Shown piece by piece: positions 22,401 through 36,056 of a DNA stretch of 64,000 nucleotides. The notes under the pieces were generated by a model. That model worked only from the letters and a program-made list of their open reading frames with translations, did no database searches and had not been told where the DNA came from. Each line of letters starts with the position of its first letter. The first letter of the stretch is position 1. The DNA is from Taxawa tesnikishii (nom. ined.) (lineage: Eukaryota; Ascomycota; Dothideomycetes; Dothideales): the NCBI GenBank assembly GCA_030247885.1, contig JAPDRO010000012.1:682001-746000 (forward strand). The letters are read 5' to 3'. The translations under genes and the position numbers were made by a program.

Positions 22401-25400
22401 CCGGCGGAGGTACACTACCTCTCTGGAGAGATCGAGGTCCCCAATCTTCTGCTGGACATATGTTATGATGTCTACGATCGTTGCAGCCGTGTCCGGGAAA
22501 ATGTTGACTTCCAAGCTATCGCTAGTGGCCTTGATTGTTCTGCTATCAGGACTTGAAACACTCTCGCGCGAGGAGATGGTGAGACCGAAGGTTACATGGC
22601 CGCATGGTTTGCGACGACTACGTTCCACGAGCGTGAGCGTAGCGCCTATGTCCTCGATCATGGCCTGAATATCCGGCACAAGTTTTTGTCCGCCAGACGA
22701 AGATGGTACGTTTGACGCCAGAACTGCCACAGGCCCAATGCCAAATACTAGTTCCGCCTTCACTTTCTTCGGCGCCATGACGGGCGCAGTGGCGTGTACT
22801 CTAAGCCCGGAAAGGGCAGTGTTGATATTGTAAATGAACGCCTTCGGCTTGTCAGCCGCAGCCAGGACTGGCTTTGCCTCGTCGTGCATGATTCCCGCAA
22901 GATGACCTCTTATGGTATCAATCTCCGATTTGATAGTTTTGAGGATGCTTTGGACCTCTGCGCGATTTGCTATCGTCAAGACGCTTTGTAGCGCAGCCGC
23001 TTCCACACGGACTTCTTGTACCATGGTTGCAACCGTGAGTGAAGTCTTGCTTTCCAGCAGCTGCAATCCGACGCGACCGCTCACCGGAGGAGTGTCTATT
23101 ATAGCTTGCTGATCTGAAGCATTCTCGTCTTTGCTGACAAGTGCATGCGTGACAGCGCCAAGGTCCATCTCAATGTCAAATTCTATTTCTTCAGCAGTCT
23201 TGGGAACAACTCGAAGATTTGCAGTCTTTCCGGACATTGTCAGACTAAGCGTCTTGGATAGGGCAAGATTAAAGGAAAAGCTGCCAGCAAGGAGTGCGAC
23301 ATTGAACTGCAGCACGAGATTTCGAGGTGTTGCGGGTGCGCGTTGGATGTATTCTTGCCGCTGCCCATCAAGGCTCTTCCTCACACGCTGAATGTACGCA
23401 ACTTCTTCCGTAATGACAGAATCGATGACATCGAGGAACCCCAAGATCTCTTGCTCTACCACAACATGCAATTCGTTATATGCACCCCCGATGTTGATCT
23501 CTGCGGTATTCCTGTCTTGGCGTTCCTTGTAGTCGACATAGATGCTCGGACCGCTCAAATCCGTCCGCCAGATACGCTGACTATTGCCACGCAGCTCCGT
23601 GAGAGCATGCTCTGCGGTAACAATAGCGCTGACGCCCGTGCCGTACACCAGCGAAGCGCTGTTGGTGCCAATGATGGACAATTTGAGGCCTTGAGCACGG
23701 GACAGATGGTGAAGGTTTATGGAATCGAGACCGATGCTTCCCTCATCTGTGGATAGAACAACGTGGAAGTCCTGGCGGTCTAGAACAGCTCCAGGGGCCT
23801 TTCCGCTTTGCTGCCGTTTGAGTTTCGGTTCAGGCGCAAGAACCTCTTCTTTCTTGATGATTTGAAGGAAGGCTTCGATTTCTTCCAGGATAGCCCAGTT
23901 GATCCGCAACAAAATCTTCGAGATATGCGCTTGTAGTACTATGTTTGTTCGCAAGTTATCCTCCACGATCTTCAGACCGGTAGGCTCTGTAGGAGGTATG
24001 ACCTTGAGGCCAAGGGCCAAGGTATCAATCGAGAGCTCATTAGTGTGAGGTCCGCATTCAATGAGCACTCTGAGCAGACCAGACCGCACAGTGAGATCCA
24101 AGGGAAGCAGGTCCTGTTCCTGAACTTCGGTCTCCGAGTTTCCTAGTAAAGTACTAAAGACCTGCGTTCTCTCCAGATTTGGCACGTCCCAACTGCACCA
24201 TTGAGTCCAGGAGTCGATCACCTGAGAGCGAGCATCAGTTGGACATCTTGCATCTCCGGCAAGCTCGGCTGCAAGCTCCCTGCACTTTTCTGCCGTCAAG
24301 GTTCCGAAGGCATGACGAAACCGCGTAACAATTTTCCATGACTCTTGATTGCGGAAATGATGAGGGAAGGCACGAAGAACGTAGGTCATGCGAGTGAGGT
24401 ACGGCGGGTCCACTGCGTGTTCCGAGTTCTTGGCCAAGAACAGCGCAACGTAGCGTAGTCGTTCCACTTTTACAGGTGCAAGATGTTCAGCCTTGCCTTT
24501 AACGCTGTTGGACAGAGCGACGACACGCGGGACGAAAGAGGTGAAATAGTGCGCTTGTTGTGCGGGTACAAGCGTGGTCAAATCCCTGAACGAGACGTAC
24601 AGTGAGCGGTTCTTAGTGAACACCAACCATACAAGAACATCCTCGAGTCCAAGGCGGATTGCATCCTTCTCACGCACACCATCCCCGGTGTTCTCTGCTA
24701 TGCTGACCGAGGCAGACTCGAGGGTAGTATGCAAAAGAAGAGACGAGGTGGCATCGTCATCAATCTGAGGGGAGGATTTGGTTCTCACCGTGATAGTGAG
24801 ATAGCTGAGATCGATGTCGATCTGATCCTGTGCAGTAACTTGCCGATCGGCAGACTCGTATTGGATTTCGTTGCATATACGCGCGTCGATGCTCGGAACG
24901 GTAAAGTTCAGTTCAAGCGCGCCTCCTTTGTTCTTCTTGCGTTCTTGAGAGCTCAGAACGTTTCCCATGACGTCTATTTGGAAGGTATCCACTATATCGG
25001 AGGGTGTTTTAGGAAGTAAGCCCGAGATTATATCGAAAAGTACTTCGTTGACGCGTGGATCCAGATACATCCTTACACCAGGCTCCAGCTTCACGATTAA
25101 CGCAGTGTGTGCCATGCGCTCATCCAGACCTGTATTGATGTACGCACCATCGAATGAGCCAGTTTCCGAATCGCTCTCGTATCCATCCTGTAGCGCGCTG
25201 AAGGTTGGAACATTGTTGATGTCTATTTCGAGCTTAGTCAGAGGGAAGTCTGCTTGTGCGAAAGGACTCGAGAGGCTCATGGTCGCCAAAGAATGATGGT
25301 TTGCGAGGCTGCGCCGGCGACTGTCACCGGCAGCGGTAATCAATGGATCCCCACTCAAGGTGTGTGTTTGAGCGTTCATGGCCCCTTCAGAGCCGGTCTC

Positions 25401-28400
25401 AGAAACTGATGATGTGTCTTCTTTCCCAGAGAGGCTATCAACTTCATGTTTTTCTAACTGTTGTAATTCGCGGACAGGGAGTGGAAGATGCGGTGCGGGC
25501 ATCGAAGGAGGTCCGGAGTCGAGCTCGTTGGGAGGTGCGGGATCGACATCGATATCCAAGTTGCGATCAACCAAGAAGTCTGCACGCCGTGTTCTGGTAT
25601 CTTGATGTCTGACATGAGCTTGCTGTTTCTCCCGCTCTGCAGTGAAGTGCAATTTTCGCTGCACCATGGTGAGCATGACGCTTGTCTGTGCAAAAGCATA
25701 ACATCGAGCTACGGGTTCATGGACTTCTCCAGGCGTGTGATGTAGATGATGCGGCCCGTCTGCACAAATCAGCGTCAGGTTGGGAACCTGCGCATTCAAA
25801 CGCCCTGAAAACAAGCTTCCTGCACGGTCATCGAAGGTCAGGTCAACAGGGTCGCAAGAGACACCTATCACCCCCTTGTCAGTCGCTAGCCAAAGATTCA
25901 CAGTGGCAGTCTTCAGCCGTAGGAATACTATATCAGGCACAGCTGGCGTTTGTGCGAGCGGAATGGCGTTCTCGTAGTCGTCCATTGCGAATGCAAAAGC
26001 TCTTCCTGCTTGTGCCAGTCCCTGGATGAATGCCAGAGAGCACTCGCCACTGATAGCTCCAACATCAACATCCCAATTTGAAACGTATGCCGGCTCCGTA
26101 GGTGGTAGACCGAAAAGACGATGACCAACAAGTCCTACTCCGTCAATGACAAGCTGCGGTCCCGAGTTTTCAGCCTCGGGAATATCGTTGTCTGCAGATG
26201 GGATTACGTGCGAGATGACAACAGGACTAATATCGACAGCGAGGTCAAGGTAGTAATTCGTGACGCGTAGATCCACTGTAGCCGTAGGCACTTCCGCCTT
26301 CATATACTTCTCTGCAGAATACAGATTGGAAGGCAGCATAATGACAGGGCGTTCTGTTGCAATGCAGAGAATAACATCCAGATCGTTACTGCGGCGGGAG
26401 ATCTGTTTCTGTGATTCATTCTGTTCGACGGCTGCGGCATCCGTCCCACCTGCCTGGAATTCCTCGAGGGTCTTGAAATGCATGAACTCTCCGAAGTAGT
26501 TCTCTTTGACGTTGACGAAGTGCCGGAGGAGGAATCCATACATCTGCAGCCGCAGGTCATACCCTGTGATGTCCATGCGCAAGATATCCGTGAGGTCAGC
26601 TGCTGTTTCGGTGAACTGAGAATGGCTCCCGCTAAGCGTGAGCATACCGAGCTCCGCTACGCATTTCTGTCGGAGTAGATTGCTGAGTGTGATACGAGGA
26701 GGTGTATGTAGGTCTAGTGAGAGCTTACGAGTTCGGACATCGAAGGTGATTTCGTTCTTGGAAGGTCGATATTGATCAATGGGTATGCCCAGATCCGCCT
26801 TCAACTCCTCGCCATGTAGTATCAGGAAATTGTTGTCATCAAAATCAGTAGGGGTGTTGACCAGGTTTGCATCATTCGAATTCAAGAAGAGCTTGAAGTT
26901 CGTGAAGGAGACATCAAGGCGATACTGAAACGGTACGAACGTATAGAAGTCTGCCGGCGGTCCGCTTGACCAGTCAGCGATGAGGTCGGTCAGCAAGAAC
27001 ATGTGATCCCGCAGTATGAATAGATCCAGATCTCGGCAGGAGACTCTGAAGAGCCATTTTCTTAGCGTATTCCAATCTAACGGATTAGAGATATTCGCGT
27101 CCAGTGATAAGAGTCCGGTGCGCCAGAGGAGACCGTGGTTGACACTAGTAGAGATCTCACTTCCTTTGACTTCGAGATTGAGATGATTGTGAAACCCGTC
27201 TTTACGGGCATACATATCCATTGCGTAGTTAATGGTTGAGTCAGCCGAAACCTTGATGTCGAGCCATCCGAAAGGTCGAATGTCTGCACCACTCGTGCCC
27301 TGGTTCCGCTTCCTACCTTTACCAAAACGGCGATTATGTCTGCCGCGCCTTTTGCGCACACCTTCCTCGTTCTTTTCCTCCGTCCTCTTTGCTGCAGTAC
27401 GGCCATGCCACTTCCAATCCTTGGATGGCTCCCTAGTTGGAATGCGCAAAACCACGTCTTTCTCAAGACATAGAAACAACTTGAAGACTGTAGCTAGGCG
27501 AGGATTCCCTCCGCGAATAGGCTCCATTGGGCGTGCATCGACATAAGAGGCAGGAAAGAAGAGGTGTTGCAAGACGATACGTTGTCGATCGGCCCACGGG
27601 CCGTAGTTGATGGTTGCTCCGTGGATATAAAGCTCCAACCCGTACTCTGGTGGTGGAAATCCGTTCACATTATCGGACTCGCCATGAATGAACCGACCAT
27701 CGCCGACCGTGTCACGTACCGTTCCTGGAATGTCCCAATAGAATCTCATGGTGGCCTTTTCGCATTCGGCAATCTGAGAAGTGCGTGCATATTCGACTTC
27801 GTCCCATTCGTCGTGTTGAGCCTTATCAATGTCGTCAAGGTACCTTGCCAACCCCTGCCACTGAGATTGTCCGGGAATCTTTCTCTGGGAGTTAGTGGGA
27901 TCATCGGCAATCGTGGCGGTAGACGCCGTTCGAATAGATCCAGTTGAACTGCGTCGAGAAGCCAATCTGGAAATCGGATACCAAAGTGTCTGGAAAGGAC
28001 GGAACAATCGTAACCTGAACCTCCTCCACTGTCGTCTAAAAGCGTTCACATGTTTGTGCTTACTCGTGCGAGCCGCTGGCTCGAGCTGAAAGTTTTTGAA
28101 GTCATGGTTTGGCTTGAAATGCACAATCGCATTCTTGAAATCGAAATCAAACAGCAACTTGTAAAGATCCATCGGTCCTGCTCGAGCAGCGTTGATTTTT
28201 CCCACAGCATTGTCGATTTTGGCCGTCACAACACATGTCGAGTGCTCATTGCCCACTGCTGCTGCTGCTTTTCTACACTCGATCTGTACAGGCAGGAGCC
28301 GAAGAAAAGAAGGAATTTGTGGTCTTTCCACCTGTTCAACAGTATTCTGTGTGCGAAACGAGAAGTCATTGCTGCTCTTCGTCTTCTCCGGTTCAAGTGT

Positions 28401-29170
28401 GCTCTCGTCGCTGTTTGACTTTTCTCCATCAGCACCATTCTTTTCACCGGAGGAAGGTTCGGGCTTGGCCACTTTGTAGTCCTTCTGCGCCTGCCTCTCC
28501 ATAATATTTGAGATAACGCTATCGTACGCCGGGCTGCGGTTGTAGAGAAAAGCCTCCACTCCGTTGACTCGGACGAAGATACGACATGGGTGATCCTGCT
28601 TTCGGCGGGTTTCTGCTTTTTCGGCCTTGCCAACGCTCCTACTTCGGGCCCTCGACGTCTCGTTCTCTCCCTCAGACTTGTTTGACGAGCTTTCCGATGG
28701 ATCGCTGGCCTGTTCCAGGAAGATATCCGCGTCCTGAACCTGGCGCAACCAGTATCGCCATGTGATGTGGCCGTCGTGTACGAGAATGGTCTCGTTATGT
28801 CCATGGTATCGAATGCTCTTGAAGAAGATTCGACCGCCCAGTAGAGAGATTTGTAATGAGGTAATATCGACATAGCACCGGAGCTTGTGCCAGGTATACG
28901 CCCTTATGCCGTAGGATACGAGAGTCGCGAACAACCGGTTGAAGTAGAACAGGAAGAAAAGCGCTCTGTATGGCAACTGTTAGGGAAGCTAGCCTTGGTG
29001 TTCGTACGCGTGGAGAGACTCACAGGATACCGCACACCAGCAGTTCAACCAGGAACACCTGCGCACGCCATGTCAGATTTCAATGCCTAGCAAGACAAGG
29101 TGCTAGGATGCCGCACCCAATTGAAGCCGCCCTGGGGTCCTAGTGGCTGTGAAACAAGGCCTTGTGCCAT
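19450..29170 (-). CDS. CSF1: Csf1, giant bridge-like lipid-transfer protein
   Basis: Csf1 is the fungal member of the Tweek/BLTP1 family, a rod with a hydrophobic groove that moves lipid at ER contact sites, anchored in the ER by its N-terminal membrane helix. The start was rebuilt from three exons: 29117-29170 (18 codons), 29024-29058 (35 nt) and 19450-28965. They give MAQGLVSQPLGPQGGFNW, then VFLVELLVCGILALFFLFYF, the membrane anchor, then the highly conserved LQISLLGGRIFFKSIRYHGH and HDGHITWRYWLRQV. The body is 9.5 kb of one exon. Near the end the frame changes at a CC/GG pair (20192-20193), between AISFGAF and STFFDSQILKLEA, as if one base were missing. With that base the coding length is 3202 codons against about 2960 in yeast. 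The ATG-like start at 28976 in the open frame lies inside intron 2 and is not used. Confidence 0.93.
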
Positions 29171-29507
29171 GTTTACCACCCGGACACTGTTGATGCACAA
29201 GCCTCATGATGATGCGCCAGAAGAGTGCGGCATGGATACGCGTTGAAGGCGAGCGCAAATGTCTGAGCGTTACCCCAGACGTTGTCTGTTTTGGCGTTTA
29301 AAGTTGTTCTATCCCAGCACATGCACGCGGAGGCATGACCGGCAGGCAGGCGGGACGAAGCACGCGCCCAAACAATCCCTGCCAAGAATGACGCCGCGTT
29401 GGCATATCCGACGGAGAAACCCTTCCTTCGAGCTACCAGTTATCTATCTGCCTGATAGGCACTTTCTTCTGCGGGACGTGGCACGATGAAGTTTTGAGCA
29501 ACTGCAA
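29171..29507. promoter_or_regulatory. Divergent promoter between CSF1 and DUF300 gene
   Basis: About 337 bp between divergent starts. No repeat or clear core-promoter element seen. Confidence 0.45.
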
Positions 29508-31791
29508 ATGCAAAGAGAGAGACTTGAAGTCCCGGCAGCCCCAGTCTTCGAGATGGGCGAACAGAGTGAGAGCGGAGGGACGGGCTCGAGGTTTGCTTCT
29601 GCTGTCACCATAGTCGCTGGTGTTGCTGCACTCGTAGCAACTTTGATCACCTTTATGTTGGTATGCTCGTTTGTGAGCGTGAGGCCAGGCTAACTCTCGG
29701 TCCTAGATCGGTATGGCTTCAAAGGTAGACTCGGCAACCAAGCATATCTCCATGCGCTCCCTGACTTATACGCGAACAGCAAAAACTACCGCAAGCCCCT
29801 CCTACAACGATATGTCATCCGGATTCTGATAATGTATGATGGTCTAGGACAGCCAATGTGTACTTTTCTAACCACTACAGAATCCCCATCTACTCGGCTG
29901 CATCATGGGCAAGCCTCACCTCCCGCAGGGTAGCATTCTGGATCGACCCTTTCCGGGACGTGTACGAGGTGGGTATGGAGCGCTTCAAGAGCTAGGGACA
30001 CCGCTGATAGGACCGTTCTCAGGCATTCACCCTTTACACGTTCTTCCAGCTCCTTATTAACTTCGTCGGAGGTGAGCGATCCCTCATAATCATGATGCAC
30101 GGGCGACCCCCGTATCCCATCTCTGGCCTCTCAACCACTGCTTGGCCAAAGTCGACATTTCCGATCCTCACACTTTCCTTGCGATCAAGCGTGGAATTCT
30201 GCAATACACCTGGATCAAACCGCTGCTTGCCGTATCCACTATCGCTATGAAGGCTACCGGAACGTTCCAGGAGGGATACATCGGAGTGACATCCGGCTAT
30301 TTCTGGAGCGGCTTGATATACAACGTCAGTATAACTGTGAGTCTGTATGCACTCGCATTGTTCTGGGTTTGCATGTCTCCGGATCTGCAGCCATTCCGGC
30401 CAATGCCCAAGTTCCTAACCATCAAGGGCATCATCTTTGCTTCCTATTGGCAAGGTTTCTTTCTTTCCATTCTTGTTTGGCTGGGAGCGATCCCGGATAT
30501 CTCGTCCGAGTATTCTGCAGACAATCTTGCCGCCGCTATTCAGGATGCCCTGATCTGCTTCGAGATGCCTCTGTTCGCCATCGCACACTGGTATGCCTTT
30601 TCTTGGCATGACTATGCCGACAGGACCATCTCAGACGCACGTATGCCTGTCAAGTTTGCTCTACGCGACGCATTCGGTGGCAGGGATCTCATAGAAGACG
30701 CAAAGGAAACATTCTACGGCACAAAATACGAATATCGCTACTTCGATGCGGACGACAACGTTATCGGGCATGAGCAGTCGAGTTCCCGCGAAGCGAGGAT
30801 GAGGAAGGCATGCGCTATGAGAGGAACGGAAGGGGCAAGTACTGGCTACCACCGCCTGGGCATCCGAATCATAAGACTCCCCTACTTAGCAAATTCACTG
30901 ACAGCCGCGCTCGAACCATGAGTCCGGGAGGCCATATGAGCAAATCACAATCGCCAAGTGCCAGATATGGCACATCAGACGAGCCTGAGGAACCAAGTCT
31001 TGATCCGGAAGAGGAGAGGTTGTACACGACCGCGAGAGCTCTGGAGTTTGGAGATTGGAATTACCCGGTCATCAACACCCACTACGCTAGCACAGAAGAT
31101 CGCCTTAGTGCACAGCCTGGTGTGATTAGTGGTTCCACGAACCGCAACCTTCTTCAGCCTACAAGGGAGAACAAGCAGAGGCGAAAAAGCCGGATCGAGA
31201 ACATTAAAGAACATGTCCACCAAGGAAAGCACCGCAGCAGCTCAAGCAGTGGCGAGGGATCACGATCCAAAGGCAAGGCCACATTGCCCATCGTTGGCAG
31301 TCTCTTACGGCAGGACTCAACTTCGTCAAGTTCCGGCAAGTCTCGTAATAGCCAGCTGATAGATTTGGTGGTGGAGGACCGTGAGGCAGAAGAGATCGAG
31401 CGCGTGAGAGCGCGCAAAGAAGGCGGCCCTGGCTGGAACGAGCACGAACAGAAACACTTTGTGTGAGTTAAGTCATGTGTGACTTGACTGCAAGCCTGCT
31501 GACTTTCGATCCAGCAAAACATTTCCAGGCGAAGATGATCGCGAGTTTGTTAAGGAGGGCTTCAACCCTGACCGTCCAGAAGGAGTTGAAGAGGAGCAAC
31601 TTCACAACGTTGACGAGCCATTTGCTGTTGGAGACGACGAAGAGAATGCGGAGGAGGACAAGCACGATGAGATCGACCATGACCAGCCATGGGACGAGAG
31701 AGACTACTCGGAGTCATCAAAGAAGAATGCGGACTACGGCAGCTTCAACGATGAGAGGGAGGCCTGGTGCTGTGACCATGGCAGCAAATGA
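29508..31791 (+). CDS. DUF300/TMEM184-OST-alpha family multi-span membrane protein
   Basis: A predicted seven-span protein of the Ost-alpha/TMEM184 superfamily. Fungal members are vacuolar or endomembrane proteins of uncertain transport role. Seen: first membrane span (AVTIVAGVAALVATLITFML), NYRKPLLQRYVIRIL, PIYSAASWASL, the FQLLINFVGGERSL stretch and the WPLNHC turn, then further spans and a long polar tail rich in Ser and acidic residues. Exons: 29508-29660, 29707-29833, 29881-29968, 30023-31462, 31515-31791. The start may instead be the Met at 29553. Frame jumps of one missing base are clear at C5 30107-30111 (GRPP/VSHLWPL) and at GG 30807-30808 (RMRK/GMRYERNGRGKYW). A third must lie in exon 2 (29707 to about 29770), because NYRKP is out of frame with the first span and the exon sum otherwise misses one base. 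The N-terminal model is therefore tentative. Confidence 0.82.
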
Positions 31792-33430
31792 TGTGACTTG
31801 TGTGTTGGGATGTCCCTTTCGAGCGAGCGGACGAGCGAGTACGGCATAGCAAGGCGTTGGGTGAATCCAGATACCACTTTGCGAGCAGTCGGATGTTGAG
31901 TTCAAAACTATCGCACGAATCAGACTGCTGTCTTCATATAGTAACAGGTGCAGCGTCGGAAGGATCAGGAAGAGCATTGCCGCTTCCCTTGGCTCGTCGT
32001 TCTTTCCTGCAGGGCCGGGATCGCGAGATGAGGGGACCACACCTATAGTCAGTGAGAATAGGTCACCAAAACGTAGGTTCAAGGATGCAAGAATCCGGTC
32101 TAGCCGAGAGCAATCTCAGATGGGGAAGAAGAAAAGCGTGAGCGGGCACTGAAAGCGGCAGTGATTGTACGTGGCGAGCGAATGATGGGGTGCATCATGC
32201 AGATCCAGCAGCGTACGCGCAATCGTCGCGTCGCATCGTATCGCATCCTGAAGTCATCCAACCGGAACAACGACGGCGATGGCGACTTGGAAATCCTTGA
32301 GCCGGCCTCGGCAGTGCAACGGAAACACCATCAAGAAGACGCCGGGGGGGTCAACGCTCTCCTTCACAAGCAAATGCCTTGAAGTCGGCAGCAAGCGCCT
32401 TGGGGGGCGCCGACAGATATGTGCTGTTTCGATATATTTGACACTGCAGCTACGGGAAGGGAGATCTCTTGGTACGCTGCGGATCGAGACTGACGAACGA
32501 CGGGGAAGTTGAGCAGCGTTGCAGTTTATGGGCGGTTAGCGCCAAGCCAATGCTTGACTCCTGCAAGGTCCAAGCGCAATGACGTCCAAGGAAAGACCAA
32601 GGGAAACTGTTGGCAGCACGGAGCCCGTCAAGTCTCCAGGGCTTCAGAGCGTTGCGCAGTTGCCAAGCGCAAAGTCCGGGTCCGGTAGCGGTGGAGGGGA
32701 GGAGGAGCGCAAGGGGGACGGACAGTGCAACGCTGGAGGATGCGAGGCAGTCGCGGGACTGTCATTGACATGTACGACATAGAAGTGCTGTATGCACGAC
32801 CACTGCGATTTACTGGACAGCGCAGGCACGTATAGGCTAGTGTCGAGCGCCACCCTGCTGAATGGCGTCGTTCTGATCCCAACGCTTGAGAGTCCTGAAG
32901 CCGGACCCCAGTCGCTTGCACATGAGATGAGCGATTATTTGCGGGCGAGCATGAGCACGAGCACGAGCACGAGCACTCGCCAACCTCCTCCACTACCAGT
33001 AGCATTATTGCTTTGTCTTGGTTGTTCCTCCAAACTTCGCCCAGGCAATCTGCCGCAACGCAACGTTCGTTCGTTTTGCCGTTCGCAACCAACGCCTTTC
33101 TGTTTGCGTGCCTCGTGTTTCAACTTCACTTCAACACACTCGGCGTGAGAGGGTTTGACTTTTCAGGCCACAACCATCGCAGCGCCCTGACTGCGACTTT
33201 CCCAAGGCTTTGCGGAGCCCCAGCCAGCATCCCTGCACCGGTTTCGAACCTTGGTATCTTTGGCCCTCTCCACGAACCTTCCACCCCTCGCCCTTGCTCA
33301 GCACCTTCGACTTCCTCTCACTGGACCGTCGCTACAACACCGCTTGCACGCTATCATCCCACCCAATCTCGTCAGCACAAGCTGTTGCAGCAATTGAACT
33401 GACCTCGACTCTACCTCGTCGCGATTCGCA
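31792..33430. promoter_or_regulatory. Long intergenic region before the Kre6-like gene
   Basis: 1.64 kb between two plus-strand genes. It has several unrelated short open frames and a small (GAGCAC)-type array near 32949-32975. The last 300 bp before the Kre6-like start are C/T-rich and look like a leader. No RNA gene or transposon seen. Confidence 0.5.
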
Positions 33431-36056
33431 ATGGAGCCCCCGCCGCCACCCGCGTCGCGACTCGTCTCGCCTAGAACATCGTTTCACGGTGCGACAGATA
33501 GACCTCAACTAGAACAGGCCGGCAGGTCTTCGACCAACCTGCACGCTCAAGTGTCGGCAGCTTCACTGAGGAACGCATCACGATCGCGACCAGGGACACC
33601 CAGTCGACAAGCGAGCAGGCCAAACCTCTTGCGAAAGAAGACTCGACCCCAGAGCCCTTCTCTAGTGCAAGAGCAATCAGAGCTGCCTGCAACAGCCCCT
33701 CCACCTACCTCGACTTCGCCTCCACCTTCCGCTCCAGCACGCCACGCTGTTGCCTCATCATCCGGGCTCAGTCCCTCCCTCTCCTATGGCTCTTCGACCG
33801 ACTCATCGAGCGATGCACAAACTAGCAGCTCGAGTGCAGCTGCCGAAAACAACCGAGATGCACATGCTGATGCTGTCGCAATCTCAGCCGGACTTCCTCC
33901 GTACCGCGGGTTCTCCATAGCATTGGACCATCAATAGAAGAAGCAATATCCTCGAGAGGCTCGTCTACAAGTCTGAACCGGCTAGGGACACCTCGGTCAG
34001 TGAGAGATTTGGGATCTGACTATACCCGATACTACAACCCGTTTGCAACACCGAACCGCTCTGCAACGGATCTCAGCACACCTCTGCCACGTTACAACTC
34101 AGCGACCCGTTTGCAGCCACCGGAGCACGAGGCTAAGCGCCTTTCTGACCCATTCGAGGATGAGAAACGGATCTCTAACCCCTTCGAATCGGAACAGAAA
34201 CAGGAGCACAAGACTGACGCGAAGCCCGCTCTGGCGGCAGCAGCAGCAGCAGCAGCGGTACCGATGGCTTCGTCCGCAGATGAGTATTCGTCTGCAAATG
34301 CCTATGTGGACGGAGCAGACCCAGAAAAGTCGTTCTTCCCGTACCTGGATGATAGGCTAGCGGCGCCTGGAGCTGAAAGACAGGGATACAACTTCCCATT
34401 ATACTGGGATGAAAAGGAAGCCGACGACGATATGCATCTGCCCATGCACGACGATGACCAGAAGCTGAAGCCTGCCTTCAAAGACCACTTCACGCGGAAC
34501 AATATCGTCTCGACGTTCGGCATGATCTTCATGGTTTTGGGACTTTTGTGCGTTTTCATCATTTTGCCTGTGCTGAGCAGTACTGGCGTCAACATCCTCA
34601 ACTACGGATATGACACGCCAATGAGCGTGATGGACGAATACAACACCGCATACCATCCAAAAGAAACCTGGGCAACCGTGAACAACCGGACCTACCCGCT
34701 GCTGAAGGGCATCAGGACAGGACTGATTGATCCAGACACTCCTCATTCAGCAATGACTCGGACTGCCTTGGACGGATCCACGCTTAAGCTTGTTTTCAGC
34801 GACGAGTTCAATGACCAGAACCGGTCTTTTTACCCTGGAGACGACCCATACTTCTTCGCTCCTGACATCTGGTACGGTGCCACTCAGGATCTGGAGTGGT
34901 ATGACCCTGACGCTGTGAACACGTGGGATGGAGTGCTTGAATTGCAACTTGATGCATTTCCGAACCACGGCCTTCAGTTCCGTTCTGGAATGCTGAACTC
35001 TTGGAATCAGCTCTGCTTCAAGGGCGGTGTCTTTGAAATTTCCGCTTCTTTGCCTGGACCAGGTGGTGTCCACGGTCTGTGGCCCGGTGCCTGGACGATG
35101 GGCAACCTCGGTAGACCGGGTTACCTCGCTACCACTGACGGCATGTGGCCGTACACCTACAATGACTGCGACGCTGGAATCACGCCCAACCAGAGTATGA
35201 CTGACGGCACGAGCTATTTGCCAGGTCAGCGCTTGACTAGCTGCGGTTGCCCGAATGAGGATCATCCTACTCCTGGAACTGGTCGAGGCGCGCCAGAAAT
35301 TGATATCATTGAGGTTTCTGGTGATTGGGGCGTAAGTGCCGTTATCGTTATTGTGAAGCAGTGGGCCCGTTTGCTGACACGTAGCTCTAGGGATTGAACG
35401 TCGCTGTTGCTACCCAGTCCTTCCAGGTCGCACCCTTCGATGTCTGGTGGTACCCCAACTACGAGTTCATGGAAACGCCTGATTACTCCATATCCTTCGT
35501 CAACACGTATACAGGAGGTCCTTTCCAGCAAGCCGTCTCCACCACTACAATGTTGAATAACTCCTGGTACGACGGCATGAACTATCAGAAGTACGCTTTT
35601 GAGTATACACCGGGTGGTGATGAGAACGCTGGTATTGCATGGTTTGTGGGCGACGAAATGACCATGCATTTCGACGGCCGTGCTATTGGACCCAACGGCA
35701 ACATCGGCCAGCGCCTCGTCGCCGAGGAGCCGTTGAGCATCATCATGAATTTGGGTATCAGCAACAACTGGGTCGACATCAACTGGGCCAAGCTCCATTT
35801 CCCTACGATCATGAGGATCGATTATGTCCGATGGTACCAACCTGAGGGTCAGGAGATGGTCACTTGCGATCCTCCTGGCTACGAGACCACTGAGTATATC
35901 AAGAATCACCCCGAAGCGTATAACAACCCCAACTATACTGTAAGTATTACCTGACCTACAACAGACGGTTAGAGCAGCAACTGACGGCGCCAATAGCATT
36001 GGACCGACATCCCTGGCTACACTTGGCCGAAGAACACACTCATGGATACATGCTAA
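33431..36056 (+). CDS. Kre6/Skn1-like GH16 protein for beta-1,6-glucan synthesis
   Basis: A type II membrane protein of the Golgi/ER needed for cell-wall beta-1,6-glucan, built as in Kre6/Skn1: a long disordered Ser/Pro-rich cytosolic N-terminus (about 355 residues, with a poly-Ala run), one membrane helix (IVSTFGMIFMVLGLLCVFII), then a luminal glycosyl hydrolase 16 fold. The catalytic signature EIDIIE (ExDxxE) is present near residue 622, with other GH16 marks such as LVFSDEFN, GVHGLWPGAW and the DIPGYTWPK end. Exons: 33431-35331, 35391-35939, 35997-36056; introns 59 and 57 nt. The frame changes near 33920, between PPYRGFSI and SIGPSIEEAISS, as if one base were missing. The coding length is then 837 codons. 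An apparent 20-nt GT-AG stretch there is too short to be an intron. Confidence 0.9.

Noticed and set aside
33896-33920. 20-nt GT-AG stretch that would join the two frames of the Kre6-like gene
   Set aside because: Far below the smallest working intron length in fungi (here 46 nt or more); a missing base explains the break better.
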